Made by a program: the position numbers and the translations under genes. From positions 372,001 through 436,000 of the forward strand of contig NZ_JAIMBW010000001.1 of the NCBI RefSeq assembly GCF_019195455.1: 64,000 nt of DNA, in the 5' to 3' direction. This stretch comes from Gymnodinialimonas phycosphaerae. Lineage in GTDB: Bacteria; Pseudomonadota; Alphaproteobacteria; Rhodobacterales; Rhodobacteraceae. Positions 8,862 to 17,813 of this stretch are shown in pieces. Position 1 is the first letter of the stretch; every line of letters begins with the position of its first letter. The notes beneath the pieces were generated by a model. It was given only the letters and a program-made list of their open reading frames with translations. It had not been told where the DNA came from and did not search any database.

Positions 8862-9830
8862 ATGAGCGGACTTCTGGCCCTTCTGGATGACGTGGCAGCG
8901 ATTGCGAAGGTGGCGGCGGCCTCGGTGGATGATGTCATCGGTCAGGCGGCCAAGGCGGGCGCGAAAGCGGCGGGCGCGGTGATAGACGACGCTGCTGTCA
9001 CGCCGAAATACGTCCACGGGTTCGAGGCCAAGCGAGAGCTGCCCATCGTGTGGAAAATCGCGCGCGCCTCCGTCTTCAACAAGCTGGTCATCCTGTTGCC
9101 GGTGGCCCTGCTGCTGTCGGCTTTCGCGCCGTGGATGATCCCGCCGCTGTTGATGCTTGGCGGGGCGTATCTGTGTTTCGAGGGGGCCGAGAAGATCCAC
9201 CATTGGCTGTCGCCCGCCCACCACGATGTGGAGGAGCTGACCCAGAAGAAGATGTCGGATGAGGACAGCGCCCACCTGGAAGAGCAGAAGGTCAAAGGCG
9301 CGATCAAGACCGACTTCATCCTGTCGGCCGAGATCATGACCATCGCCTTGGCCGCGTTGGAGACCGACAACATCTGGTTCCGCGCCGGTGCCCTTGCGGT
9401 GGTGGCAATCGGGATCACCATGCTGGTCTACGGCGCCGTCGCCCTGATCGTGAAAGCCGATGACGTGGGTCTGCACATGGCCGCAAACGGTCGGGCCGGG
9501 GTCACGCGCCAGACGGGCGAGTTGATCGTCCGCGGCATGCCGGGGTTCTTGGCGGGCCTGACGGTTGTCGGCACGGCGGCGATGCTGTGGGTTGGTGGCT
9601 CGATCATCGTGCATAGCCTGGCCGAACTGGGTTGGCATGGCCCCGAAGACTGGATCGACGGGGTCGCCCACGCCGTGGGCGGCGAGAGTGGCTTGATCAT
9701 CTGGCTGGTGAAGGCCGCCATCGATGGTGTCTTCGGCATCGTGCTGGGGATGCTGATCATCCCCGTCGTCACCTATGTGATCGCGCCCACGATGCGCGCG
9801 GTGGGCATGGGCGGGGATGCCGCCCATTAA
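8862..9830 (+). CDS. DUF808 (YedI-family) integral membrane protein
   Basis: The protein has 322 aa and matches the DUF808/YedI family in length and in its opening MSGLLALLDDVAAIAKVAA. It has about five to six membrane segments, including ones near residues 70-102, 170-200, 235-255 and 280-310. A short charged loop (HDVEELTQKKMSDED) is typical of the family. It acts in the inner membrane; its biochemical role is not established. AAGGAA precedes the ATG. It is divergent from the second gap gene and converges on tkt. Confidence 0.88.
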   Translation: MSGLLALLDDVAAIAKVAAASVDDVIGQAAKAGAKAAGAVIDDAAVTPKYVHGFEAKRELPIVWKIARASVFNKLVILLPVALLLSAFAPWMIPPLLMLGGAYLCFEGAEKIHHWLSPAHHDVEELTQKKMSDEDSAHLEEQKVKGAIKTDFILSAEIMTIALAALETDNIWFRAGALAVVAIGITMLVYGAVALIVKADDVGLHMAANGRAGVTRQTGELIVRGMPGFLAGLTVVGTAAMLWVGGSIIVHSLAELGWHGPEDWIDGVAHAVGGESGLIIWLVKAAIDGVFGIVLGMLIIPVVTYVIAPTMRAVGMGGDAAH

Positions 9831-9849
9831 GGCTTTGAGGCAACGCGCA

Positions 9850-9993
9850 GCTATAGCGACCCTTCAAAACAAGGCGGTTAATCATTTGTTCAGATTTGTG
9901 TGTTAACCACGACGCAGGGTCGAATAGCCGATTGGCTTTTGATCCATTTAAGCGAAGCCCCCGGCGGTCTGGACCCTGCCGGGGGCGGACGCT
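9850..9993 (+). other. Structured intergenic region: nested inverted repeats and a strong hairpin
   Basis: Two nested stems are visible. GCTAT/ATAGC (9850-9854 with 9924-9928) continues into CGACCCT/AGGGTCG (9857-9863 with 9916-9922) and encloses GGTTAA/TTAACC (9876-9881 with 9903-9908). A separate hairpin has 9-bp arms GCCCCCGGC/GCCGGGGGC (9957-9986) flanked by AGCG/CGCT. With the bidirectional terminator at 10018-10052 this could be a small structured RNA or the 3' UTR of the DUF808 mRNA. Confidence 0.4.
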
Positions 9994-10017
9994 TCCCACC
10001 CGCAACTGGTAGGAAAA

Positions 10018-10052
10018 AACCCGCCCGCCCACGCGCAAGGAGCGGGCGGGTT
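10018..10052 (-). terminator. Rho-independent terminator of tkt
   Basis: An 11-bp perfect stem (AACCCGCCCGC / GCGGGCGGGTT) is followed on the minus strand by a run of six T. It lies 16 nt beyond the tkt stop. On the plus strand it is followed by TTCTTTT, so it probably also stops transcription from the DUF808 side. Confidence 0.9.
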
Positions 10053-10067
10053 CTTTTGCCATGTCGC

Positions 10068-12083
10068 TTACAGCAGCGCCTTGACCTTGGCGGCAACCGC
10101 CTCGGCAGTGATGCCGAAGTGGGCGTAAAGCTCTTCCGCGGGGGCGGAGGCACCGAAGTCGTGCATCCCCACAAAACCGCCCTTTTCGCGCTTGCCGCGC
10201 TCACCATACAACCAGCGATCCCAACCGAAGCGGATCGCGGCCTCTACCGCCACACGCACCGGGCCGCCCGGAAGCACGCGCTTGCGGTAGCCCTCTTCCT
10301 GCTCTTCGAACAGTTCCCAGCACGGCATGGAGACAACGCGGGTGCCGATGCCCTCGGCCTGCAACAAGTCGCGCGCGGCCATGGCGATGGCAACCTCGGA
10401 CCCGGTGGCCATAAGGATCGCCTGACGTTTCCCCTCGGCGTCGGCCAGAACGTAAGCGCCCTGGGCGGTCAGGTTCTTTGTCTTGTGCTCGGTCCGCACC
10501 GTCGGCAGGCCCTGGCGGCTCAGCGCGAGGGTGGAGGGTGTGGTGGTGGACGTCAGCGCCAGCTCCCAGGCCTCGGCCGTTTCCACCGCGTCCGCCGGGC
10601 GGAAGACGTTCATGTTGGGCGTGGCGCGCAACATGGCGAGGTGTTCCACCGGCTGGTGCGTCGGGCCGTCCTCGCCCACACCGATGCTGTCATGGGTCAT
10701 CACGTAGACCGGCGCGATCTTCATCAAGGCCGACAGGCGCATTGCGGGGCGTGCATAATCGGTGAAGGTGAAGAAGGTGCCGCCATAGGGCTTCACCCCG
10801 CCGTGCAGCGCCATGCCGTTCATCGCCGCCGCCATCGCGTGTTCGCGGATGCCGTAGTGGATGTGGCGGCCCTTGCGATCCTCGGGCGAGAAGACGCCAA
10901 GCCCGCCGGTGTTCGTCAGGTTGGAGCCGGTCAGGTCCGCCGAGCCGCCAAGGGTCTCTGGCACGATCGTGTTGATCACCTCCAGCGCCATCTGGCTGGC
11001 CTTGCGGGTCGCAACCTTGGGCTGCTCTTCGGACATCTGTTTTTTCAGCGCCTTGATGGTGGCCGACAGCTTCTTGGGCGCCTCACCGGCAAAGGTGCGG
11101 GTGAACTCGGCCTGCTTGTTGGCTGAAAGCGCGGCGAAGCGGGCCTCCCACTCAGTGCGGGCGTCCGCCCCCTTGGCGCCGACACTTTCCCACCATGCTT
11201 TCAGGTCGGACGGGATCTCGAAGGGCGCATGGCTCCAGCCATAGGCGGCCTTGGTGTCGGCAACCACCTTGTCGTCGGTCAACGCGCCGTGGCCCTTGGC
11301 GGTGTCTTGCGCGCTGGAGCCGATGGCGATGTGGGTCTTGCAGGCGATCATCGCAGGACCGCTGGAAGCCTTGGCGGCAGTCAGCGCCGCGTCGATGGCG
11401 GCGGGATCATGGCCGTCACACTCAAACACATCCCAACCCGACGCCGCAAAGCGCGCCTTCTGGTCGGTGCGGTCGGACATCGACACGTTACCGTCGATGG
11501 TGATGCCGTTGTCGTCCCACATCACGATCAGGCGCGACAGCTCCTGGCGGCCGGCCAGTGCCAGCGCCTCCTGGCTGACACCCTCCATCAGGCAGCCATC
11601 ACCGGCGATGCAATAGGTGTAGTGGTCGATGATCTTCTTGCCCCAGACCGCGCGCAGATGCTCTTCGGCCATGGCGAAGCCCACGGCATTGGCGATGCCC
11701 TGACCCAGCGGGCCGGTCGTTGTCTCCACGCCTTTCACGTGGCCATACTCCGGGTGGCCCGCCGTGATCGCGCCCAACTGGCGGAAGTTCTTGATCTGCT
11801 CCAGCGTCATGTCCTTGTAGCCGGTCAGATGCAGCAGCGAATAGATCAGCATCGACCCATGGCCCGCCGACAGGATGAAGCGGTCGCGGTTGGGCCAATC
11901 GGGGGCAGAGGCGTCAAACGACAGGTGCTTGTCGAACAGCACCGTGGCGACATCGGCCATGCCCATCGGCATGCCGGAGTGGCCGGAATTGGCGGCGGCC
12001 ACGGCGTCCAGCGTCAGGGTGCGGATGCAGGCGGCGCGGGCCCAATGGTCGGGATTGGCGCTGGCGAGGGCTTTGATATCCAT
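10068..12083 (-). CDS. tkt: Transketolase
   Basis: This thiamine-diphosphate enzyme moves two-carbon units between sugar phosphates and links glycolysis with the pentose phosphate pathway. It has 671 aa, the usual length. Visible motifs are [12 protein letters not shown] near residue 35, the ThDP motif starting at GDG 161-163, and [18 protein letters not shown] in the pyrimidine domain. The ATG at 12083 has AAAGGA about 8 nt upstream; the open frame extends another 115 codons without any transketolase homology. It is monocistronic with its own terminator. Confidence 0.97.
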   Translation of the reverse strand: MDIKALASANPDHWARAACIRTLTLDAVAAANSGHSGMPMGMADVATVLFDKHLSFDASAPDWPNRDRFILSAGHGSMLIYSLLHLTGYKDMTLEQIKNFRQLGAITAGHPEYGHVKGVETTTGPLGQGIANAVGFAMAEEHLRAVWGKKIIDHYTYCIAGDGCLMEGVSQEALALAGRQELSRLIVMWDDNGITIDGNVSMSDRTDQKARFAASGWDVFECDGHDPAAIDAALTAAKASSGPAMIACKTHIAIGSSAQDTAKGHGALTDDKVVADTKAAYGWSHAPFEIPSDLKAWWESVGAKGADARTEWEARFAALSANKQAEFTRTFAGEAPKKLSATIKALKKQMSEEQPKVATRKASQMALEVINTIVPETLGGSADLTGSNLTNTGGLGVFSPEDRKGRHIHYGIREHAMAAAMNGMALHGGVKPYGGTFFTFTDYARPAMRLSALMKIAPVYVMTHDSIGVGEDGPTHQPVEHLAMLRATPNMNVFRPADAVETAEAWELALTSTTTPSTLALSRQGLPTVRTEHKTKNLTAQGAYVLADAEGKRQAILMATGSEVAIAMAARDLLQAEGIGTRVVSMPCWELFEEQEEGYRKRVLPGGPVRVAVEAAIRFGWDRWLYGERGKREKGGFVGMHDFGASAPAEELYAHFGITAEAVAAKVKALL

Positions 12084-12401
12084 CGAGGGATCCTTTGTGG
12101 CAGCTATGGTCGTGCTTGGGGCGTTGGTTGCAGGCGTGATATCAAAGGCCGGATGAAGTGCAAGGCGCTGAACGGGTTTTGAGCGTGATTGAGGGGCTTT
12201 GGCGGGCTGAATCTGGCCAAAATCGCCGGGTGAGGCGCGGAAAACCTTGCAAACCGATGCCATTTGACCCCCAAATAGGCTTACGTTAGAGGCAGGACAC
12301 ACGACATCTGCGATAGAACGCGCGACAAGCGCGTCAGGGCGGGATGTCGGGAAATCTAAACACCGCGCGTTTGCGTGGACCACGAGGGGGCACCGGCAGT
12401 C
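12084..12401. other. 318-nt divergent promoter region between tkt and the coiled-coil gene
   Basis: No gene is seen here. The region must hold the promoters of tkt (leftward) and of the coiled-coil/zapA pair (rightward). A small inverted repeat (ACGCGC-GACAA-GCGCGT) lies at 12318-12334. I see no clear match to the TGTTAGCG motif that precedes the gap genes. Confidence 0.5.
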
Positions 12402-13373
12402 ATGGGCGACGTAGCCGATTTTGAACAACTCAGCGCGCTGGAACGGCGCTTGTCAAAGGCCCTGGACCGGATCGCGGCGGGCGTGGCGGCGGCGGACACC
12501 GGGTCTGGACCGGATGTGGCGGCCGATGTCGCGGCCGCTCAGGCCGAGGCGGAAGCCGCAATTCAGGATGCAGAGACCCGCGCCACCGAGGCGGAAGAAC
12601 GGGTGAGCGCGCTGGAGGCCCGGCTGGCCGAGACCCAGGACGCCCTGAGCGACGCGCTGGAAGAGGTCACATCGGCGCGCGCCGAAACCGACGTCGCACG
12701 CGCGGAGGCTGAAACAGCGCGGGTGCACGCGGCGCAGACGCCGGGCACCGATGCGGCCACGCTCGCCGGACTCGAACAGCGCTTGGCGGCGGCAGAGGCC
12801 TCACGCGGGATGGCGCAGGCGGACCTTGCGGCGCGGGCGGATGAACTGGCCGAGAAAGACGCGGCCCTGGCCGAGTTGCAGGCGGCGCTGGAGGCGGCTC
12901 AGGCAGAGGCCGCCGACGCGTCGGCATCTGGGATGGACGCCGAACCCGAAGCAGAGACCGAAGATATGGAGAAGGCCCTGGCCGTGATGGGCCGCCGGGT
13001 GGAACGCGCCCGCGCCGAGCGCGATCAGGCCCGCATGGCCTGCGACGCCGCGACGGATGCCCTGGACGAGATCAAGGAAGCGACCGGCGCGGTCGTTGAC
13101 GAGCGCATCTTGGCGCTGCGCCGCCAGTTGCGCCTGATGCGGACCCGGGCCGAGGATCTGGCGGCACAGGTGTCGTTGCTGCAAAGCGGGGCCAGTGTCG
13201 ACGCGACGCTGCTTGACCAGGGCTTGCTGGCCGAGGTGGAGACCCTGCGCCAGCTACGTGACACGGACGCGGCGGAACTGGACCGGATCGTGCAGGAAAT
13301 GCAGGCCGGATTGGATATGGCGGCCTCGGAAAGGGCAGCGCCGGAAACAGTGGATGGAGGCCCCAATGCCTGA
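12402..13373 (+). CDS. Coiled-coil protein encoded upstream of zapA
   Basis: The protein has 323 aa and is almost entirely Ala/Glu/Asp/Arg-rich heptad sequence, predicted to be a long coiled coil (about 20-150 and 190-300), with no membrane segment. I prefer the ATG at 12402; a GTG nine codons earlier is possible. The zapA ATG lies inside its last codons (8-nt overlap), so the two are translationally coupled. That suggests a role in cell division, but I recognise no named family. The skewed composition makes remote homology unreliable. Confidence 0.75.
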   Translation: MGDVADFEQLSALERRLSKALDRIAAGVAAADTGSGPDVAADVAAAQAEAEAAIQDAETRATEAEERVSALEARLAETQDALSDALEEVTSARAETDVARAEAETARVHAAQTPGTDAATLAGLEQRLAAAEASRGMAQADLAARADELAEKDAALAELQAALEAAQAEAADASASGMDAEPEAETEDMEKALAVMGRRVERARAERDQARMACDAATDALDEIKEATGAVVDERILALRRQLRLMRTRAEDLAAQVSLLQSGASVDATLLDQGLLAEVETLRQLRDTDAAELDRIVQEMQAGLDMAASERAAPETVDGGPNA

Positions 13374-13803
13374 GGTGGAAATCGAGATCGGCACCCGCGT
13401 CTTCAGTGTCGCCTGCCAGGATGGTGAAGAGCCGTTCCTGCGCTCGGCGGCAAAGATGCTGGATACGGAAGCTGCGGTGGTCCTGGGGCAGATTGGGCGC
13501 ATGCCGCCCGAGCGGATGCTGTTGATGGCGGGCCTGATGCTGGCCGACAAGACGGCGGCGCTGGAGGATGACCTGCGCGAGTTGCAGGACAAGATCGCGA
13601 CCCAGGACCGGGCCCTGCGCTCGGCGGAAGAGCGGTTGGCGGACCGGGGCCGCAAGATTGCCGAGATGCAGCAAAGCGGTGGCGAGGGGGCGTCGGTGGC
13701 GATCCCGGAAGAGCTGAGCGCCGGATTTGCCGAATTGGCGGCCCGGGCCGAGGCGATGGCGGAAGCGATGGAAGCCGCTGGTGAGGCCCCTTCGGGGGAC
13801 TGA
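13366..13803 (+). CDS. zapA: Cell division protein ZapA
   Basis: The protein has 145 aa. The N-terminal globular domain (residues 1-60) carries the ZapA signature of a strand (VEIEIGTRVFSVACQDGEE) followed by helices around MLDTEAAVV and a downstream coiled coil (about 65-110). ZapA binds FtsZ and bundles protofilaments at mid-cell. GGAGG lies 5 nt before the ATG, inside the end of the preceding coiled-coil gene. The location next to tkt is common in alphaproteobacteria. The tail after 110 is longer than in E. coli ZapA. Confidence 0.88.
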   Translation: MPEVEIEIGTRVFSVACQDGEEPFLRSAAKMLDTEAAVVLGQIGRMPPERMLLMAGLMLADKTAALEDDLRELQDKIATQDRALRSAEERLADRGRKIAEMQQSGGEGASVAIPEELSAGFAELAARAEAMAEAMEAAGEAPSGD

Positions 13804-13830
13804 TTACATCGCAGATCAGCGGGATTGCGC

Positions 13831-13902
13831 CGCCTTCGGCGTCGCCCGCGCGCGCTTCGCGCGGCGGTTGCGCCCTTCGGGCGCGGTGGCCCGCTTCGCG
13901 GG
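13831..13902. repeat. Array of four TTC-triloop hairpins
   Basis: Four perfect stem-loops follow each other between convergent zapA and the SDR gene: CGCC-TTC-GGCG (13831-13841), CGCGC-TTC-GCGCG (13851-13863), GCGCCC-TTC-GGGCGC (13870-13884) and CCCGC-TTC-GCGGG (13890-13902). Stem sequences differ but the loop is constant. An A-rich stretch follows. It may act as a bidirectional transcription or decay barrier. Confidence 0.85.
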
Positions 13903-13911
13903 CAAGAAAAA

Positions 13912-14577
13912 CTAGGAAAAGACGGAACCCAACAGCCGCCCGGCCTCTTGCGCGGGATCGGCCAGTGGGGCGCGATCCTCGCCGGGGTAGAAGCGCGCGC
14001 GCACGGCGGTGGGCATGGGCTTGGGCCGCAACAGGTGAACTGCGGTCGGGACCTTGGCCGTTTCGGCCTGCCAGCTTTGCACCAGCGCCCGCTGCGCGGC
14101 CTTCGACATGGCGTAGGGGCTGGCGTATTTCTCATCCCAATCGTCATCGAAGAAGATCGCGGTGGGGGCGTCCGACGGGGTGATCAGCGGCTCTACATTC
14201 GCGATCAGACGGGAAATCCCCCGGATATTCGTCGCGATGACCTTGTCCAGGTCCTTGGCCTGCACATGGGGCGCAGGGGTCAAGGCGCTGACATGGATCG
14301 CCGTGTGGACCCAGATATCGGCGCGGCCCCAGCGGTCGTAGACCGAGCGGCACAGATGCGCGATGGCCCCGTCATCGGTCAGGTCCATGGGCGCCAGCGT
14401 GGCTTGCCCGCCCGCCGCCTTGATCCGGTCGTCCAGATCCTCCAACCCGCCGATGGTGCGCGCCACGGCGACCACATGGGCGCCGTTTTCGGCCAACCAC
14501 AGGGCAGAGGCGGCACCGAGGCCACGGGACGCACCGGTCACGAGTGCGATTTTTCCTGAGAGCAGTTTTTCGGTCAT
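13912..14577 (-). CDS. Short-chain dehydrogenase/reductase (SDR)
   Basis: This classical SDR has 221 aa. The cofactor motif is TGASRGLG near the N-terminus. The active-site Tyr/Lys pair is in the SPYAMSKAA segment (YxxxK). The usual NNAG position reads HTAI here, which is atypical, and an Asp-rich DDDW replaces the common catalytic-Ser region, so activity may be altered. The ATG at 14577 has only a weak ribosome site. Substrate is unknown. It lies downstream of purF and DUF2199 but is separated from them by the plus-strand bioY. Confidence 0.85.
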   Translation of the reverse strand: MTEKLLSGKIALVTGASRGLGAASALWLAENGAHVVAVARTIGGLEDLDDRIKAAGGQATLAPMDLTDDGAIAHLCRSVYDRWGRADIWVHTAIHVSALTPAPHVQAKDLDKVIATNIRGISRLIANVEPLITPSDAPTAIFFDDDWDEKYASPYAMSKAAQRALVQSWQAETAKVPTAVHLLRPKPMPTAVRARFYPGEDRAPLADPAQEAGRLLGSVFS

Positions 14578-14679
14578 GGCGCGCCTGTTGCCTGCTTGCG
14601 CGCCCAAGCGCAAGGGGTATACCTTTGCGGCAACGGGCGGTGGCGCCCTGCAAGTGACACGGGACAAGGGATTTCCGAT

Positions 14680-15282
14680 ATGGGTGGCAACGCAACACTA
14701 CTTTCCGCAACGCTTGGGCAAGAGGGCCTTGTACGCAAAGCCCTGCTGGTGCTTGGCGGCACGATCCTGATCGCGCTGGCGGCGCGCACCTCGGTGCCGA
14801 TGTTCCCGGTGCCGATGTCGCTGCAAACGCTGGCGATCCTGGCGGTCGGCTTCTCGTTCGGCTCACGCCTGGGCGCGATCACCGTCCTGGCCTACCTCGC
14901 GCAAGGCTTCGCGGGTCTGCCGGTCTTCACGCCCTCCACGATGATGGGACCGCTGGCCTTCGCCGGTCCCACGGCGGGCTTCCTTCTGGGCTTCGTGGCC
15001 ATGGCCTGGGCGGCGGGTTTCGCCGCTGAACGCGGCCTGGCGCGCGGTTTCCTCGGCACGGCGGTCGCGGGCATCGTGATCTCGGCGCTGCTTTACGTGC
15101 CGGGCATTGCTTGGCCAATGGCCGTTGCCAGCGTCACCGGCATCGAGGCCGGTTGGGTCGGCCAGGGCTTCGGCTACTACTGGACCTACTTCATCTCCAG
15201 CTTCCTGATCGGCGACGCGGTGAAGGCCATTCTGGCTGCCCTCGTCGTGACCGGCGGTTGGGCCGCGCTGGCGCGCCGCTGA
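14680..15282 (+). CDS. bioY: Biotin transporter BioY
   Basis: The protein has 200 aa and is the S-component of an ECF-type or stand-alone biotin uptake system. It has about six membrane segments and the family signature around ISSFLIGDAVK in the last helix, plus GPTAGFLLGF in the middle. AAGGGA precedes the ATG at 14680. No bioM or bioN is next to it, as for solitary BioY proteins in many alphaproteobacteria. It is divergent from the SDR gene. I looked for a BioR palindrome upstream and did not see a convincing one. Confidence 0.92.
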   Translation: MGGNATLLSATLGQEGLVRKALLVLGGTILIALAARTSVPMFPVPMSLQTLAILAVGFSFGSRLGAITVLAYLAQGFAGLPVFTPSTMMGPLAFAGPTAGFLLGFVAMAWAAGFAAERGLARGFLGTAVAGIVISALLYVPGIAWPMAVASVTGIEAGWVGQGFGYYWTYFISSFLIGDAVKAILAALVVTGGWAALARR

Positions 15283-15321
15283 CATCCCCGCAATGGCGGG
15301 TTCCCGCCGTTGAAGATGTGT

Positions 15322-15348
15322 GACCGGCCCCCGATCAAGGGGCCGGTC
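15322..15348 (+). terminator. Terminator downstream of bioY
   Basis: A 10-bp perfect stem (GACCGGCCCC / GGGGCCGGTC) with a 7-nt loop is followed by GCTTCCGTTT. It lies 40 nt after the bioY stop and before the broken small gene. Confidence 0.75.
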
Positions 15349-15386
15349 GCTTCCGTTTCAGGGGGGCCTTTTACAGGACACGTCCC

Positions 15387-15568
15387 ATGCGCATCCTTGC
15401 CCTTGTTGCTGCCCTTGCCTGGAGGTCGATGCCGCCTCGCGCACCTGCACGGCGGAGGGGCGCTTGCCGTCCGAAACCGATTTGCTGGGGCGGATCTCGC
15501 CGCTTTACGTCGTCGTGCGCACCGATGCGGGGACCCAGCGGTTGATCCTGCAATTCGGGGGCAGCTAG
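15387..15568 (+). pseudogene. Frameshifted small secreted or lipoprotein-like gene
   Basis: The ATG at 15387 opens a signal-peptide-like start, MRILALVAAL. Read on in that frame, the rest becomes Arg/Pro-rich and stops at 15545. Shifting by one base at about 15416 gives a sensible continuation beginning CLEVDAASRTCTAEG and ending LILQFGGS at a stop at 15568. A single-base indel near a lipobox-like Cys explains this best. Its last bases overlap the stop of the convergent DUF2199 gene. A sequencing error is an alternative; the family is unknown. Confidence 0.45.
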
Positions 15569-16176
15569 GCCCTGAGGTGGTCGGCCACGTCGCCGCAGCC
15601 GAAACTCTCGTAAATTTCAAGGATTTGAGTGGCGGTCAGGCCCTCTTGTTGCGCCGCGTAGAACGGGTGTTTGGGGGTCGTGATCCAATAAAGCGGCGTG
15701 CGCCCCTCCGAGTAGGGTACGACCACGCCCTCGGTCAGCAGGGGGCCCGTCAGGCGGGGCAATTGAGTGTAGAGCCAAGAGGGCATCTCACCCAGTTTGT
15801 CGGCATCGCCGCGAACCTGGGCAGAGCGAAACCGCGCGTGCAGACCGGCCTTCAAAGAACACCAAACACCAAGGAACACGGTGCCTTCGGTCCCCTGGAC
15901 CGGGATGGGCAGGTAAGCGCGCAACAGGTTGTTGCCGTCACGCCGCGCGTAGTTCTCGGTGAACAATTCCATCCCGCCGGCCTCGAATGCCGCATCCTCG
16001 GCGGGCTCTGGCGGGTTCTTCCAACTGAACGGCGCCTCGGGGCGCACGGCCTTGGCCACGACCACGTCCGTGCCGCAGCAGGTACAAACATTGTCGGGGT
16101 CCACCAATCGGCGGGCGAGTTCCGCTTCGGGGACGACGCGGGCGGGTTTGGAGCGGCGGAAGATCTTGCGGATCAT
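15565..16176 (-). CDS. DUF2199-like protein
   Basis: The protein has 203 aa. An N-terminal CTCCG motif near residue 31, the central segment FLGVWCSLK and the following RF..A are typical of the DUF2199 family, for which no function is established. The single CxxCG (C31-C34) is not a full zinc ribbon by itself. Its ATG overlaps the purF stop by 4 nt (ATGA), so it is translationally coupled to purF. The 3' end overlaps the broken gene at 15387-15568 by 4 nt on the other strand. Confidence 0.75.
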   Translation of the reverse strand: MIRKIFRRSKPARVVPEAELARRLVDPDNVCTCCGTDVVVAKAVRPEAPFSWKNPPEPAEDAAFEAGGMELFTENYARRDGNNLLRAYLPIPVQGTEGTVFLGVWCSLKAGLHARFRSAQVRGDADKLGEMPSWLYTQLPRLTGPLLTEGVVVPYSEGRTPLYWITTPKHPFYAAQQEGLTATQILEIYESFGCGDVADHLRA

Positions 16177-17666
16177 TCCGCGGCCTCCACCAGTTCGAAC
16201 CCTTTCGCGATCTGGTCCGTCGGCGTGACGGGGTATTCGCCCGAGAAACAGGCGTCACAATAGGCGGGCTTGGCCGGGTCGCGGCCCTTGGCCTCGCCCA
16301 CGGCGCGGTAAAGACCGTCGAGCGAGATGAACTTGAGGCTGTCAACGCCCAGGTAGCTGCACATTTCATCAGGCGTCATTGTCGCGGCGAGCAGCTTGGA
16401 CCGCTCGGGCGTGTCGACACCGTAGAAACACGGCCATTCCGTGGGCGGAGAGGCGATGCGGAAATGCACCTCCGCCGCGCCCGCATCCAGGATCATCTCC
16501 TTGATCTTGCGGCTGGTTGTGCCGCGCACGACGCTGTCATCCACCAGGATCACGCGCTTGCCCTTGATCAGGGCCCGGTTGACGTTCAGCTTCAGGCGCA
16601 CACCCATGTTGCGGATCTGCTCGGACGGCTCAATGAACGTGCGGCCCATGTATTGGTTGCGGATGATGCCCATCGCGTAGGGAATGCCGCTTTCCTGGCT
16701 ATAGCCAATCGCCGCGGGCGTCCCTGAGTCAGGCACCGGGCAAACAAGGTCTGCGTCCACCGGCGCTTCCTTGGCCAGTTCCACCCCGATCTGACGGCGC
16801 GTCTCGTAGACAGATCGCCCGCCGATGATGCTGTCGGGGCGCGAGAAATAGACATGCTCGAAGATGCAGAAGCGGGGGCGCTTTTGCTCAAACGGTTTTG
16901 AGGATTCAATGCCTTTGTCCGTGATCACCACCATCTCGCCGGGGGCGACCTCGCGGATCAGCTCTGCGCCGATGATGTCGAGGGCGCAGGTCTCGGACGA
17001 CAGCACATAGCCTTCGCCCAACTTGCCGATCACCAGCGGCCGCACGCCAAGGGCATCGCGGCACCCGATCAGCTTGGTGCGGGTCATGGCGACGATGGAA
17101 AACGCGCCTTCCACCCGGCGCAGACCGTCTTTCATCCGCTCGGGGATGTTGCGTTGCAAGGACCGCGCCATCAGGTGGATGATGCATTCGCTGTCACTGG
17201 AGGATTGGAAGATCGACCCGCGGTCGATCAATTCCTTTCGCAACTCATCGGCGTTGACGATGTTGCCGTTGTGCGCAATCGCCGCCCCGCCCATGGAGAA
17301 CTGGCCGAAGAAGGGTTGCACGTCGCGGATCTGGGTGGCGCCCTTCGATCCGGCGGTGGAATAGCGGACATGGCCGATGCCGATGGAGCCGGGAAGCGTT
17401 TCCATCACCTTCTGAGACGTGAAGGTGTCGCGCACGTAGCCAAAGCGGCGGGCCTCGGAAAAACCGGCCTCGGGATCATAGGTGACGATGCCACCCGCTT
17501 CCTGTCCGCGATGTTGCAGGGCGTGCAGCCCCAGGGCCACGAAATTGGCAGCGTCAGATACACCGATGACACCGAAGACCCCACATTCCTCGCGCAACTT
17601 GTCGTCGTCGCGCGCATCGAAGGGATGCCATGGAAATTCGGGGGCGGGGAAGACTGTCTCGTCCAT
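16173..17666 (-). CDS. purF: Amidophosphoribosyltransferase
   Basis: This enzyme makes 5-phosphoribosylamine from PRPP and glutamine, the first step of purine synthesis. The 497-aa precursor starts with a 27-residue propeptide that is removed to expose the N-terminal nucleophile C28 in EECGVFGV. The class II glutamine amidotransferase domain occupies about 28-260. The PRPP loop is VILVDDSVVRGTT. AAGGA lies about 9 nt before the ATG at 17666. In many proteobacteria cvpA precedes purF directly; here a plus-strand membrane gene lies between them. Confidence 0.97.
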   Translation of the reverse strand: MDETVFPAPEFPWHPFDARDDDKLREECGVFGVIGVSDAANFVALGLHALQHRGQEAGGIVTYDPEAGFSEARRFGYVRDTFTSQKVMETLPGSIGIGHVRYSTAGSKGATQIRDVQPFFGQFSMGGAAIAHNGNIVNADELRKELIDRGSIFQSSSDSECIIHLMARSLQRNIPERMKDGLRRVEGAFSIVAMTRTKLIGCRDALGVRPLVIGKLGEGYVLSSETCALDIIGAELIREVAPGEMVVITDKGIESSKPFEQKRPRFCIFEHVYFSRPDSIIGGRSVYETRRQIGVELAKEAPVDADLVCPVPDSGTPAAIGYSQESGIPYAMGIIRNQYMGRTFIEPSEQIRNMGVRLKLNVNRALIKGKRVILVDDSVVRGTTSRKIKEMILDAGAAEVHFRIASPPTEWPCFYGVDTPERSKLLAATMTPDEMCSYLGVDSLKFISLDGLYRAVGEAKGRDPAKPAYCDACFSGEYPVTPTDQIAKGFELVEAAE

Positions 17667-17813
17667 CGGGCGAATCCTTGGTCCTTGGCGTCAGGGGACA
17701 CATAGGACGCCTTTGCTGCGGTGTCACGAAACGATCATACTTCAAATGGACCGGTGCGGGAATTTGCGCTAGGATGGCGCACAAACAAAAGCAAGAACAG
17801 GCGGAGCAGATCC

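Noticed and set aside
12375-12401. GTG start nine codons upstream for the coiled-coil gene
   Set aside because: The extension adds no recognisable sequence and the ATG at 12402 with GAGGGGG upstream fits better, though spacing is long; kept as an alternative only.
13804-13911. 6S RNA gene downstream of zapA, a common location in proteobacteria
   Set aside because: The space is about 108 nt and consists of separate triloop hairpins, not a long bulged rod.
14578-14679. BioR operator before bioY
   Set aside because: No TTATnnATAA-like palindrome is present; GGTATACC at 14,617-14,624 is short and does not fit the motif as I know it.
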